Shown one piece after another: positions 46,679-57,078 of a stretch of DNA of 64,000 nucleotides. The notes under the pieces were generated by a model, which was not told the DNA's origin, made no database searches, and worked only from the letters and a program-made list of their open reading frames with translations. The translations under genes and the position numbers were made by a program. Source of the DNA: Tardibacter chloracetimidivorans (lineage in GTDB: Bacteria; Pseudomonadota; Alphaproteobacteria; Sphingomonadales; Sphingomonadaceae); assembly GCF_001890385.1 (NCBI RefSeq), contig NZ_CP018221.1, positions 731,501 to 795,500 on the forward strand, given 5' to 3'. Each line of letters opens with the position of its first letter. The first letter of the stretch is position 1.

Positions 46679-47194
46679 TCAGTTGCGGGTGACGCCGGCC
46701 CAGCCGGACGAGTCGAAATCCGGCAAGGTGTCGAGGAACTGGTCCAGCGCGTCGGTGACGATCTGCTGGGCGGAGCGGTGGCTCATCGCGCAGGCGACCC
46801 GGAGCTTCAGATGGCGCTGATTGTCCAGGCGCAGCGTGAACGCCGCCTTGCCCCTGGATCCGGGCGCGGCCCGGCCGACGGGGGTCTTGGCGCCATTGAC
46901 CGGCGGAACAAGGGCGGGCTTGCGCACCATGCCGCTGCTGAGAGCGGGCGCGGGCGAAAAGGCTTCCGCAATGCTGTTCTGCGCCTTGCCGACCGGGTTT
47001 TCCTCAGGAGTCGCCTGAACCGGCTCGGCCGCTTCGGGCACTTCCGGTGCGGGATCGAAGCCCATGTCGTTCCAGCCGAGATCTTCCAGCGTGCTGCTGG
47101 TGGTGATCAGTTGCGGGCGCATTGCCGGGCGCGCCTGACCCTTGCGGGCGAGCAGGCTGGACGACAGGGACGCGAAGGATTTCGGTTCGCTCAT
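46679..47194 (-). CDS. Ribbon-helix-helix-like partner of a ParA protein
   Basis: The 171-residue protein starts MSEPKSFASLSSSLLARKGQ. The first 110 residues are disordered, with Pro/Ala-rich stretches. The C-terminus (AAFTLRLDNQRHLKLRVACA, SAQQIVTDALDQFLDTLP) is a strand-helix-helix like RHH DNA-binding or dimerisation domains. It lies 17 bases after a ParA-like ATPase gene, so they may work as a pair in positioning. Confidence 0.65.
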   Translation of the reverse strand: MSEPKSFASLSSSLLARKGQARPAMRPQLITTSSTLEDLGWNDMGFDPAPEVPEAAEPVQATPEENPVGKAQNSIAEAFSPAPALSSGMVRKPALVPPVNGAKTPVGRAAPGSRGKAAFTLRLDNQRHLKLRVACAMSHRSAQQIVTDALDQFLDTLPDFDSSGWAGVTRN

Positions 47195-47211
47195 ATCCTT
47201 GCTCCCCCGCA

Positions 47212-47931
47212 TCACTGACCGACCGCGCGGCGGCCGAAGCCGCCGGCCGCTGCACGAGGTGCGACGACCGAACCGGCGATTCCCGGTGCGTTGAACACGG
47301 TGCGGCGGAAGTTCTTTTCCAGCCGGTCGGACACATAGGTCCAGAGATCCTGAATTTCACGCGAGGATTTGCCCTTGGGATCGGCTTCCATAACCGTCCG
47401 GCCGTCGATCATCGAGGCCGCAAAATCGGTGCGGTGATGGAGGGTGACGGGGGCCACCGTGCCATGCTGCGACAGGGCGATCGCCGCCTCATAGGTGATC
47501 TTGGCGCGCGGCGTGGCGGCGTTGACGACGAACAGCAGCGGCTTGCCCGCCCGCTCGCACAGATCGACGGTCGCGCCGGCTGCGCGCAGATCGTGCGGGC
47601 TGGGGCGGGTCGGAATGACGATGAGTTCGGCGACGGAAATCACGCTCTGGATGGCCATGGTGATCGCGGGCGGCGTGTCGATGACGGCGAGCTTGAAGCC
47701 CTGCTGTCGCAGCGAATCGAGATCGGCCTGAAGCCGCGCGACCGTGGTTTGTGCAAAGGCGGGCATTTCTGCCTCGCGCTCGTTCCACCAGTCGGCAAGC
47801 GAGCCTTGGGGATCGATGTCGATCAGGACGACCGGACCAGCTCCCGCAAGCTGGGCCTGCACGGCCAGATGGCCGGACAAGGTGGTCTTGCCTGAACCGC
47901 CCTTTTGCGATGCCAGAGCCAGTACACGCAT
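47212..47931 (-). CDS. ParA-family ATPase
   Basis: The 239-residue protein has a deviant Walker A SQKGGSGKTTLSGHLA, VLIDIDPQGSLADWW and FKLAVIDTPPAITM. It lacks an N-terminal HTH, so it is a short, MipZ/plasmid ParA-like type. In this setting (with an RHH-like protein and a SPOR-TPR lipoprotein) it may position an envelope or division factor rather than the chromosome. Confidence 0.88.
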   Translation of the reverse strand: MRVLALASQKGGSGKTTLSGHLAVQAQLAGAGPVVLIDIDPQGSLADWWNEREAEMPAFAQTTVARLQADLDSLRQQGFKLAVIDTPPAITMAIQSVISVAELIVIPTRPSPHDLRAAGATVDLCERAGKPLLFVVNAATPRAKITYEAAIALSQHGTVAPVTLHHRTDFAASMIDGRTVMEADPKGKSSREIQDLWTYVSDRLEKNFRRTVFNAPGIAGSVVAPRAAAGGFGRRAVGQ

Positions 47932-48067
47932 GGAAATTCCTCAATCAGCCGATATTCGCACAGGAAACTGCCACCAATCCGGCTAAGAAACGGTTAAGGG
48001 TTTTCGGCGGGCTTGGCGGTGAAAGCTTCGCGGCGCTAGAGAGGCTGGACCAGATCAGGAGATGGAT

Positions 48068-48937
48068 ATGCGTTCCGTTCGCTCATGGCTGGCCCTTGCG
48101 ATCGCCGCCGGGCTGGCGACGCCCGCGCTTGCGGGTGTCGAGGATGGCGTGCGGAAATGGCGGGCGGGCGATTATGCCGGAGCAGTCGCCGAATGGAAGG
48201 AACCGGCCGCAAAAGGCAATCGTGACGCCCAGTTCAACCTTGGCCAGGCCTATAAGCTGGGACGCGGCGTTGCCGCCGACCCACAGAAGGCCATCGAATT
48301 CTACCGCAAGGCGGCCGACCAGGGGCATGAACCGGCCGAGGCGAATCTCGGATGGATATTGTTCCAGACCGGCAGGCGGGAAGAGGCGTTGCCGATGCTC
48401 CAGCGCGCCGCAGGGCGCGGCGACGCCCACAGCCAGTATCTGCTTGGAGTCGCGTATTTCAACGGCGACGTCGTGCCGAAGGACTGGTTTCGCGCCTATC
48501 GCCTGATGACGGCGGCCGCCGCATCCGGCCTCCCGCAGGCGCGCGACGCATTGAACGCGATGGACGCCCGGATTCCGCTCGCCGACCGCCAGAGAGCGCT
48601 CGCATCGGTGGACAAGCCACCCGCCCGCCGGGCAATTGACGAGTCCGCCGCCTCCAGCCGGGCCGCCACGGCCGCACCCCCGGCGGCCGCCGCGCAGCAG
48701 GCGGGCAAGGGTCTGCGGGTCCAGCTCGGCGCATTTTCCAGCCGGGCGGCAGCGACTTCCGCCTGGTCGACACTTACGGGCGGCTTTACCGAATTGCGAA
48801 GCCTTTCACCCTTTTATGTCACGGCCGGCGAAATGATTCGCCTGCAGGCCGGACCCGTGCCGGACCGCGCCGCCGCGACCCGCATCTGCGCCAGGCTTAC
48901 GGCTGCGGGCAAAGGGTGCTTTCCGGTCCAGAACTGA
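48068..48937 (+). CDS. Sel1-repeat protein with SPOR domain
   Basis: About 289 residues from the ATG at 48068, which has AGGAG at proper distance (the ATG at 48062 is too close). A signal peptide is followed by Sel1 repeats (GNRDAQFNLGQAYKLGRGVA, GDAHSQYLLGVAYFNGDVVP). After a linker comes a SPOR domain (LRVQLGAFSSRAAATSAW, RLQAGPVPDRAAATRICARL). Likely periplasmic and linked to cell-wall remodelling. It is the second SPOR protein in this region. Confidence 0.85.
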   Translation: MRSVRSWLALAIAAGLATPALAGVEDGVRKWRAGDYAGAVAEWKEPAAKGNRDAQFNLGQAYKLGRGVAADPQKAIEFYRKAADQGHEPAEANLGWILFQTGRREEALPMLQRAAGRGDAHSQYLLGVAYFNGDVVPKDWFRAYRLMTAAAASGLPQARDALNAMDARIPLADRQRALASVDKPPARRAIDESAASSRAATAAPPAAAAQQAGKGLRVQLGAFSSRAAATSAWSTLTGGFTELRSLSPFYVTAGEMIRLQAGPVPDRAAATRICARLTAAGKGCFPVQN

Positions 48938-49020
48938 CTTCGGGCCGTTTACCTTTCGTCAGCGCATCGCCTCCTATTCTGCCGCCACGAAAATCTCACC
49001 GGTGGGGAAGGTCGCGAAAA

Positions 49021-49350
49021 ATGGCCGCTAGAAGGCGCTTCAATACCGAATCGGGAATGGCGACACGCTGGCGACGGCGGCGCATGTGCGTTCTGGTGTG
49101 CGAACGGCCCTTCCCCGCAAGTCTGCGCGACGTGTCGGCCAATGGCGCGTTTCTGGAAACCAACGCCCGGCCGGACATAGGCGGCCGCGTCGAACTGCTG
49201 CATCCCGATGCCGGGCAGATCGCGGCGGCCGTGCGCGCGCATGGCCTCGACGGCATCGAACTGAGCTTTGACGGGTCCGCCCCCGCCGCCGCCTTTGCGC
49301 TGACAGCGATCGTGACCGACATGAGCCGCGCGGGACCGATGGACCTCTGA
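49021..49350 (+). CDS. PilZ-domain protein
   Basis: The 109-residue protein starts MAARRRFNTESGMATRWRRR and has RRRMCVLVCERPFPASLRDV SANGAFLE, the R-x(n)-D-x-SxxG order of PilZ c-di-GMP receptors, with GRVELLHPDAGQIAAAVRAH after it. The leading arginines could serve as the first part of the binding site. Its stop shares a base with the next start. Confidence 0.65.
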   Translation: MAARRRFNTESGMATRWRRRRMCVLVCERPFPASLRDVSANGAFLETNARPDIGGRVELLHPDAGQIAAAVRAHGLDGIELSFDGSAPAAAFALTAIVTDMSRAGPMDL

Positions 49351-50264
49351 TGCAACTGCTGCGCCGACTGACCGATGGCGACGGGCATCCGCTGACCCGT
49401 AGATTGCGCGCGCTGTGGGGCGGCGACCGGCCCAGGCTTCGCGCCGTCGACGGCGGTCATGCGGCGACACCCTGGGGCGAATCCCATGTCCCGGGCCATT
49501 ATTGGGGCGAATGGACGGCCGAAAGCCTCAGAGCCGCGCAGATGGTCTGGGGTCATTCGCTGCTCGGCCCCTGTTCTCCCGACGAGCTGTCGCTTCTGGC
49601 GGCATGGGTGAAGCCCAGGCGCGGCACGCGAATTGCGCTTCTGGGCGCGGGGCTGGGCGGCTTCGGACTTGCCCTGTCGCGCATCTGCCACTGCCATGTC
49701 ACGGGGTTCGAGCAGGCGGACGTGCTTCTCCGCCTGTGCCCCGACAGGCGCAACGGCCATTTACGCTCGCTCGATTCCATTACCGTCAAGACCGAGCACA
49801 GCTTTGACCATGTCGTGATCGACGGGCTTGGCCACCGCGCCGGGGATATCGCGCCGTTCCTGAAACCGGCGGCTGCGCTGGCCTCACCGCGCGGCTGGAT
49901 GATCGTGCGCGGCTATTGCGTGACCGATGGGGCGATCCGCGACGGCGAGCGTCACCGCCGCTGGGTGGAAACGGAACCCGCCCGCCCCCGCGTGCCGACG
50001 CGCGCCGAACTGCTGCGCCAGGTGGAGCGGATCGGGTTCGAGATCATCGACGAGGCGGACACGGCCGATCAGCATAGTGCGGCGATTGACGCCTGCTGGG
50101 CGCCCGCCGTCGATCTCATCCGCCTCGTAAGCGCAAAGAAGCGCCAGCGCACGCTCATCCCCCATCTGATCGAAGAGGCCGACCGCTGGCGCGAACGGGT
50201 GGAGATGATCAAGGCGGGCGATCTGGCTGTGGTCGAACTGCTGACCAAGCGGGCGAGCAGCTAG
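49350..50264 (+). CDS. Methyltransferase-fold protein of unknown substrate
   Basis: The 304-residue protein has RIALLGAGLGGFGLALSRIC at about 95, a glycine-rich SAM-like loop, then HVTGFEQADVLL. A conserved WGESHVPGHYWGEWTAESLR segment precedes it. The C-terminal 60 residues are a charged helix. The second acidic motif is weak, so enzymatic activity is unproven. Confidence 0.55.
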   Translation: MQLLRRLTDGDGHPLTRRLRALWGGDRPRLRAVDGGHAATPWGESHVPGHYWGEWTAESLRAAQMVWGHSLLGPCSPDELSLLAAWVKPRRGTRIALLGAGLGGFGLALSRICHCHVTGFEQADVLLRLCPDRRNGHLRSLDSITVKTEHSFDHVVIDGLGHRAGDIAPFLKPAAALASPRGWMIVRGYCVTDGAIRDGERHRRWVETEPARPRVPTRAELLRQVERIGFEIIDEADTADQHSAAIDACWAPAVDLIRLVSAKKRQRTLIPHLIEEADRWRERVEMIKAGDLAVVELLTKRASS

Positions 50265-50266
50265 GC

Positions 50267-51154
50267 TCAGTCCTCGCGCCACCATTCGGACGCCGAATAA
50301 CCCTGCGCATAGAGCAGCGCCGAAAGATCATTATGCTCGATTCGGGCATGCGCGGCGGCCGCCGTCTTCGGCTTGGCGTGATAGGCGACGCCAAGCCCGG
50401 CAGCCTCGATCATCGGCACGTCGTTCGCGCCGTCGCCCACTGCAAGGGTCGCGTCGAGCGGAATCCGCGCCGCCTCGGCCTCGGCAAGCAAGGTCGCCTT
50501 CTTCACCGCCGAATCGACCACGGGCCGCGCGACCGTTCCGGTCAATCGGCCGCCTTCGATCCCGAGCGTGTTGGAGATGGCGCGATCAAAGCCGATGTCC
50601 CGCGCCACTTCATCGGCGAAGACGGTGAAGCCGCCAGACACCAGCACCGCGCGCGCGCCATTGGCCTTCATCGTGCGGACCAACGCCTTTGCTCCGGGCA
50701 TGATCTTCACGCGCTCTTCCCGGCAGCGGTCGATCATCGCCGCTTCCAGCCCGCCAAGCAGCTTCACCCGCGCGTCGAGCGCGCCGACGAAATCCAGCTC
50801 CCCACGCATCGCCGCTTCCGTCACCTTTGCGACCTGTTCCTTGATCCCGGCATAATCGGCCAGTTCGTCGATGCATTCGATCGTGATCATCGTCGAATCC
50901 ATGTCGGCGATGATGAGCCCGCGCCTGCGCGGGCCGGGCGTCTGAACCACCACGTCGACGCGGGGCAGCAGGTCTTCCAGCGCCGCCCTCGCCGCCTGCC
51001 GGTCCAGCCCCGAAATCGCGAGATCCGCAGCCTTGCCCATATCGAGCCAATCCGCCGCGCCGGCCGTGCCGCCAGCGGCCGCAACCGCATCGCGCGCGGC
51101 AGAAATATCGCCCGCTTTCAGTTCGCCGGCTGCTATCAGCGTCGCGATGAGCAT
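50267..51154 (-). CDS. serB: Phosphoserine phosphatase
   Basis: About 295 residues from [20 protein letters not shown]. The HAD core has [20 protein letters not shown] (DxDST), [15 protein letters not shown], and [20 protein letters not shown]. The N-terminal 70 residues are an ACT-like domain. It makes serine from phosphoserine. Its start codon overlaps the divergent miaA start by eight bases. Confidence 0.92.
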   Translation of the reverse strand: MLIATLIAAGELKAGDISAARDAVAAAGGTAGAADWLDMGKAADLAISGLDRQAARAALEDLLPRVDVVVQTPGPRRRGLIIADMDSTMITIECIDELADYAGIKEQVAKVTEAAMRGELDFVGALDARVKLLGGLEAAMIDRCREERVKIMPGAKALVRTMKANGARAVLVSGGFTVFADEVARDIGFDRAISNTLGIEGGRLTGTVARPVVDSAVKKATLLAEAEAARIPLDATLAVGDGANDVPMIEAAGLGVAYHAKPKTAAAAHARIEHNDLSALLYAQGYSASEWWRED

Positions 51155-52073
51155 TGAAACCCTTCCAGATGACCGTCCTTTGGTGGCGCTCATTGCAGGA
51201 CCGACGGCAAGCGGCAAGTCGTCGCTTGCACTGTCGCTTGCCGAAAGCAGGGGCGGCATCATCATCAATGCCGATGCAAGCCAGGTCTACCGCGACCTGC
51301 GCCTGCTTTCCGCCCGCCCGTCGCACGAGGAAGAGCGCCGCGCCGAGCATCGGCTGTTCGGCTATCTCGACGGCGCCATCGCCTGCTCGGCCGCGACGTG
51401 GGCAGAGGACGCGAAGGCCGAAATCTGCAGGGCGCATGGCGCAGGCCGTTTGCCGATACTGGTCGGCGGGACGGGCCTCTACCTGCGCACACTGATAGAG
51501 GGCATTGCCCCGATCCCCGAAATCGACCCCGGCATCCGGCAGGCCGTGCGCGAAATGGCGACGCACGACGCCTATGACGCGCTCCTGCGGGAAGACCCTG
51601 CAATCGCGGCGCGGCTGAAACCGGCGGACCGCACCCGGATCGGCCGCGCGCTGGAGGTGATCCGGTCGACCGGTCGCTCGATCCTCACATGGCGGGAGGA
51701 CCGCACGGGCGGCATCGGCGGCGAGATCAACCTTCGCGCGGTGGTGCTGATCCCCGACCGGGAATGGCTTTACGAAAGATGCGATCGCCGGTTCGACGAG
51801 ATGATCGCCTGTGGCGCGGCGGCGGAGGTCGCCGCCCTTCTGGCGCGCGGGCTGCCCCCTACCCTGCCGGTGATGCGAGCGATCGGCGTGCCGGAACTGG
51901 CGGCGCATGTGCGCAACGAGATCGACCTCGAAACGGCCGCCGCCGCCGCCCGGCAGGCGACGCGCAACTATGCCAAGAGGCAGCTCACATGGTTTCGCAA
52001 CCAGCCGCCGGAGAGCTGGTCCCGCGCAGCTTCAGCAGAGGAAGCGGCGGCCCTGATGTTAAGAAATAATTAA
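51147..52073 (+). CDS. miaA: tRNA dimethylallyltransferase
   Basis: About 308 residues from [21 protein letters not shown]-loop [51 protein letters not shown], and [14 protein letters not shown] at the end. It adds the isopentenyl group to A37 of tRNAs reading UNN codons. It begins inside the serB coding region on the other strand. Confidence 0.93.
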   Translation: MSIETLPDDRPLVALIAGPTASGKSSLALSLAESRGGIIINADASQVYRDLRLLSARPSHEEERRAEHRLFGYLDGAIACSAATWAEDAKAEICRAHGAGRLPILVGGTGLYLRTLIEGIAPIPEIDPGIRQAVREMATHDAYDALLREDPAIAARLKPADRTRIGRALEVIRSTGRSILTWREDRTGGIGGEINLRAVVLIPDREWLYERCDRRFDEMIACGAAAEVAALLARGLPPTLPVMRAIGVPELAAHVRNEIDLETAAAAARQATRNYAKRQLTWFRNQPPESWSRAASAEEAAALMLRNN

Positions 52074-52208
52074 GTATAAGAGGGACTTAAACTGTCGATC
52101 TGATTTACAGCCAGATCAGCAGCATCGTCCGGAAAGCCCGGAAATCAGGCGTTGGCATGGCTCTTGCTGAACACGAGACAAATCCATTCTCGTTAAAGGT
52201 AGAGTTTC

Positions 52209-53273
52209 ATGTTTCGCGGCATCTTTGTTTCAGCCATCGTCCTCGTCGCTTCGTCCCTGCCCGCCGCAGCCGCGCCGCAGGACGGACTGGACGCGATGAA
52301 GAAATGGAACCTCATCACGCTCGGCGACCTCACCTCCAAGTCCGAAGTGGAAGGCCGCGCCTTTGTGGGCGGCAACCTGTCCGGCAGCTCCAGCAACTAT
52401 TTCATCAAGGGCAACAGCCTGCCGGCATCGTCCACACCCGGCCTGACCGTGGTCGGCAATGTGACGGGCGGGACGAAGAACCTCAACAACAGCTCGGGCG
52501 CGTTCGTCGGCGGCGACATGACGAGCGGCTTCAATCTGAACGGCTCCGCTCAGATCGTGAAGATCGGCGGCAAGGCCAAGAACATCAACGGCAGTTCCGG
52601 CAGCGCCATCACTATCGGGGGAAGCACCAGCGGCTATATCAACGCGAACGGCGCGACCGTGCTGACGGGCCAGAATCTGAACCCGTCCTTCCAGGACTCG
52701 CTGGTGCTGGAACGCGACACGATGATCACCGACCTGAAGGGACTGTCGGCGCATCTGGCCGGGCTGTCCGCTACCGACACCCTGAGCATCGCATCCAACC
52801 GGGCGACCTTCTCGCCGCTTGCGAGCGGGTCGTCGCTGGCGGTGTTCAACCTGTCTTCCGGCCAGTTCAACCAGTTCGGCGAGATCCAGTTCAATCTCAA
52901 TGGATTTGACACCGTGATCGTCAATGTGAGCGGGTCAAGCGCGCTGCTGAACGACAATTTCCTGGGCGGAACGAACAATCTTGGCCAGCATGTGATCTGG
53001 AACTTTCACGAAGCCACCAGCCTGAACTTCAAAACGGCGTTCGGCGGATCGGTGCTGGCTCCGCTGGCGCACGGCACCATCCACAACTACATTCAGGGCT
53101 CGGCGGTGTTCGGCTCGCTCACCCAGAACGGCGAGGTTCATCTGGGCGGCTATGCGGGTGAATATCAGGTGCCCGGCGTTCCCGAACCTGCCACCTGGCT
53201 CCAGCTCATCGCCGGCTTCGGCCTGGTGGGCGTAAGCCTGCGGCACCGGAACCGGACGCTCGCCACCGCCTGA
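52209..53273 (+). CDS. Choice-of-anchor A PEP-CTERM surface protein
   Basis: The 354-residue protein has a signal peptide (FVSAIVLVASSLPAAAA). The body is of choice-of-anchor A type: KWNLITLGDLTSKSEVEGRA FVGGNL, then repeated Gly/Asn/Ser strands (AFVGGDMTSGFNLNGS, GSVLAPLAHGTIHNYIQGS). It ends with PEP-CTERM sorting (VPEPATWLQLIAGFGLVGVS then RHRNR). In this sorting system a membrane exosortase processes the C-terminus. It is likely exported to the surface or biofilm matrix. Confidence 0.9.
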   Translation: MFRGIFVSAIVLVASSLPAAAAPQDGLDAMKKWNLITLGDLTSKSEVEGRAFVGGNLSGSSSNYFIKGNSLPASSTPGLTVVGNVTGGTKNLNNSSGAFVGGDMTSGFNLNGSAQIVKIGGKAKNINGSSGSAITIGGSTSGYINANGATVLTGQNLNPSFQDSLVLERDTMITDLKGLSAHLAGLSATDTLSIASNRATFSPLASGSSLAVFNLSSGQFNQFGEIQFNLNGFDTVIVNVSGSSALLNDNFLGGTNNLGQHVIWNFHEATSLNFKTAFGGSVLAPLAHGTIHNYIQGSAVFGSLTQNGEVHLGGYAGEYQVPGVPEPATWLQLIAGFGLVGVSLRHRNRTLATA

Positions 53274-53289
53274 CCGCGGATCACGTCTG

Positions 53290-53345
53290 CAAATCTTACG
53301 CCGCCCCCGCAAATCTTACGCCGCCCCTGACAAGGGGGCGGCGTT
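53290..53345 (+). terminator. Tandem 20-bp repeat leading into an intrinsic terminator
   Basis: GCAAATCTTACGCCGCCCC is repeated in tandem (53290-53309 and 53310-53329). The second copy supplies the left arm CGCCGCCCC (53320-53328) of a hairpin with GGGGCGGCG (53336-53344), followed by TTTT. It ends the transcript of the PEP-CTERM gene. Confidence 0.8.
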
Positions 53346-53471
53346 TTCGCTATATAGCCCTCAAGGCCCGGCGACGGCTTGTAATAAAGTTACGCACAAC
53401 AAGGTTGACGCGGAATATTTTAATAGGTAGCGACGCCGCCTTTCCGCGCTGCGGCGAAAAAGGAGTTTGTG

Positions 53472-55223
53472 ATGACGACCGGTGAAATGGGCGGAGCGGA
53501 GATATTGGTCCGGACGCTGCAGGACCTGGGCGTCGAGGTGATCTTCGGCTATCCGGGCGGCGCGGTGCTGCCGATCTATGACGCGCTGTTCAAGCAGGAG
53601 CGCATCCGACACATTCTGGTCCGCCATGAGCAGGCCGCCGTGCATGCGGCGGAGGGTTACGCGCGATCCACCGGCAAGCCGGGCGTCGTGCTCGTCACCT
53701 CCGGCCCCGGCGCGACGAACGCCATCACCGGCATCACCGACGCGCTTATGGATTCGATCCCCATCGTCGTCCTCACCGGCCAGGTGGCCACGCATCTGAT
53801 CGGCTCCGACGCCTTTCAGGAGGCGGACACCGTCGGCCTGACGCGGCACTGCACAAAGCACAATTATCTGGTGAAGGACCCCGCGAGGATCGGCCCGACC
53901 GTGGCCGAGGCCTTTCACATCGCCACGTCCGGGCGCCCCGGCCCCGTCGTCATCGACCTGCCGAAAGACGTTCAGGTCGCAACGGCCCCCTACAGCCGAC
54001 CCGGCAAGATCGAGCACAAGACCTACAGGCCGCAGGTCAAGGCCGACCCGGCCGTGATCGAGCAGGCTGTCAACATGCTGGCGGAAGCGAAGCGGCCGAT
54101 CCTCTATACCGGCGGCGGGATCATCAATTCCGGACCCGGCGCTTCGCATCTCCTGCGTGAACTTGCGCGGCTGACCGGGGCGCCTGTCACATCGACGCTG
54201 ATGGGGCTTGGCGCATTCCCTTCGTCCGACCAGCAATGGCTTGGCATGCTGGGAATGCACGGCACCTATGAGGCGAACTGGGCGATGAACCAGGCGGACC
54301 TGATCGTCTGCCTGGGCGCGCGGTTCGACGATCGCGTGACCGGCAGGCTGGACGCCTTTGCGCCGAACTCGCGCAAGATCCACATCGACATAGACCGCTC
54401 GTCCGTCAACAAGACGGTTCGCGTCGATCTGGCAGTCATCGGCGACGCCGGGCGCGTCATGGAAGACATGATAAAGCTCTGGAAGGCACGGCAGGAAAAA
54501 GCGCAGAACCTTGACGATTGGTGGCGGCAGATCGACGAATGGCGCGCCGTCAAATCGCTTGCGTTCGAACAGCAGGGCGAGGAAATCCTGCCGCAGCAGG
54601 CCGTCAGGCGGCTGTGGGAGGCGACCCACATGCAAAAGCCGATCATCACGACCGAGGTCGGCCAGCATCAGATGTGGGCGGCGCAGCATTTCGGCTTTGA
54701 AGGCCCCAACAAATGGCTGACCTCCGGCGGTCTCGGCACCATGGGCTATGGCCTGCCGGCCGCGATCGGCGCGCAGATCGGCAACCCCAATGCGCTTGTC
54801 ATCGACATTGCGGGCGAGGCGTCGATCCTGATGAACATCCAGGAAATGTCGACGGCCGTGCAATACCGGCTGCCGGTGAAGGTCTTCATCCTCAACAACG
54901 AATATATGGGCATGGTGCGCCAGTGGCAGGAGCTGACCTATGCCAGCCGCTATGCCGAAAGCTATTCGGAAGCGCTGCCCGATTTCGTGAAGCTGGCCGA
55001 GGCCTATGGATGGACCGGAATCCGGATCGAGGGGCCGCAGGAACTGGACGCGGGCATCCGGCAGATGCTGGACACCCCCGGCCCGGTGATGGTGGATTGC
55101 CGGGTGATGAAGGTCGCCAATTGCTTTCCCATGATCCCGTCGGGCGCGTCGCATACCGATATGATCCTGCAGGGCACGCAGGTCGCGGGCGAACTGGACG
55201 ACGAAGCCAAGGCGCTGGTTTAG
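53472..55223 (+). CDS. ilvB: Acetolactate synthase large subunit
   Basis: About 583 residues (start [18 protein letters not shown] upstream). ThDP-enzyme motifs: [58 protein letters not shown], and the ThDP/Mg site [20 protein letters not shown] with [13 protein letters not shown]. It makes acetolactate for valine and leucine. The usual GDG of the ThDP site reads AGEA here. Confidence 0.95.
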   Translation: MTTGEMGGAEILVRTLQDLGVEVIFGYPGGAVLPIYDALFKQERIRHILVRHEQAAVHAAEGYARSTGKPGVVLVTSGPGATNAITGITDALMDSIPIVVLTGQVATHLIGSDAFQEADTVGLTRHCTKHNYLVKDPARIGPTVAEAFHIATSGRPGPVVIDLPKDVQVATAPYSRPGKIEHKTYRPQVKADPAVIEQAVNMLAEAKRPILYTGGGIINSGPGASHLLRELARLTGAPVTSTLMGLGAFPSSDQQWLGMLGMHGTYEANWAMNQADLIVCLGARFDDRVTGRLDAFAPNSRKIHIDIDRSSVNKTVRVDLAVIGDAGRVMEDMIKLWKARQEKAQNLDDWWRQIDEWRAVKSLAFEQQGEEILPQQAVRRLWEATHMQKPIITTEVGQHQMWAAQHFGFEGPNKWLTSGGLGTMGYGLPAAIGAQIGNPNALVIDIAGEASILMNIQEMSTAVQYRLPVKVFILNNEYMGMVRQWQELTYASRYAESYSEALPDFVKLAEAYGWTGIRIEGPQELDAGIRQMLDTPGPVMVDCRVMKVANCFPMIPSGASHTDMILQGTQVAGELDDEAKALV

Positions 55224-55231
55224 GGACGAAC

Positions 55232-55747
55232 ATGCATATCAAGAAACAAGCCGCCGAACGGCACACACTGTCGATCCTCGTCGACAATGAAGCGGGCATA
55301 CTGGCGCGAATCGCGGGGATGTTCACCTCGCGCGGCTATAATATCGAGAGCCTGACCGTGGCCGATGTGACGGAAAACCACGCCGTCAGCCGCATCACCA
55401 TAGTCACCAAGGCAACGCCGGAGGTGATCGAGCAGATCATCCACCAGCTCGACCGGCTGATCCCGGTGCATTCGGTCAATGACCTGAGCGCAAAGGGGCC
55501 GCATGTCGAGCGCGAGATGGCGCTGGTGAAGGTGGCCGGCACCGGCGATCATCGCATCGAGGCGCTGCGCCTGGCCGAAGTCTATCGCGCCCGCGTGGTC
55601 GATGCGACGATATCCAGCTTCATCTTTGAAGTGACCGGAACCACCGACAAGATCGACACCTTTGTCGGACTGATGCGGGAAGTGGGACTGCTGGAGGTCG
55701 CGCGCACCGGTGTGGCCGCCATATCGCGGGGCAAGGAACTGACCTAG
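55232..55747 (+). CDS. ilvH: Acetolactate synthase small (regulatory) subunit
   Basis: The 171-residue protein has an N-terminal ACT domain (HTLSILVDNEAGILARIAGM, GYNIESLTVADVTENHAVSR) and a C-terminal regulatory domain. It gives valine feedback to the large subunit. It starts eight bases after the ilvB stop. Confidence 0.95.
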   Translation: MHIKKQAAERHTLSILVDNEAGILARIAGMFTSRGYNIESLTVADVTENHAVSRITIVTKATPEVIEQIIHQLDRLIPVHSVNDLSAKGPHVEREMALVKVAGTGDHRIEALRLAEVYRARVVDATISSFIFEVTGTTDKIDTFVGLMREVGLLEVARTGVAAISRGKELT

Positions 55748-55818
55748 GGCCCGGACCCTAAGCGGCGGCTTGTCCATGACCAAGTGAATCGTTAGAGCGA
55801 CCGCCAACACCGAGCTGA

Positions 55819-56874
<1,056 letters not shown>

Positions 56875-56910
56875 GGTCGTCCCGGACGCCCTTTGGAACC
56901 AGGCACCATT

Positions 56911-56997
56911 CGTCATTCCCGCGCGCGCGGGGCTCCATGAACACAGCCCTTTCGGGATAAACCGTGTTCATGGATCCCGGCCTTCGCCGGGATGACG
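56911..56997. repeat. Intergenic palindromic (REP-like) element
   Basis: An 87-base imperfect palindrome: CGTCATTCCCG (56911-56921) against CGGGATGACG (56988-56997), and CATGAACAC (56936-56944) against GTGTTCATG (56964-56972). Such elements with CGTCATTCC and GGATGACG ends recur between genes in proteobacteria and can end or protect mRNA. Other copies outside this window are expected. Confidence 0.8.
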
Positions 56998-57078
56998 GTG
57001 GGTGGCGATTGCGAAATAATACGGCTTGATCCCCCTCCCCGCCCGCGCCCAAAAGAAGGCGAAACGATGGAGGGTCAC

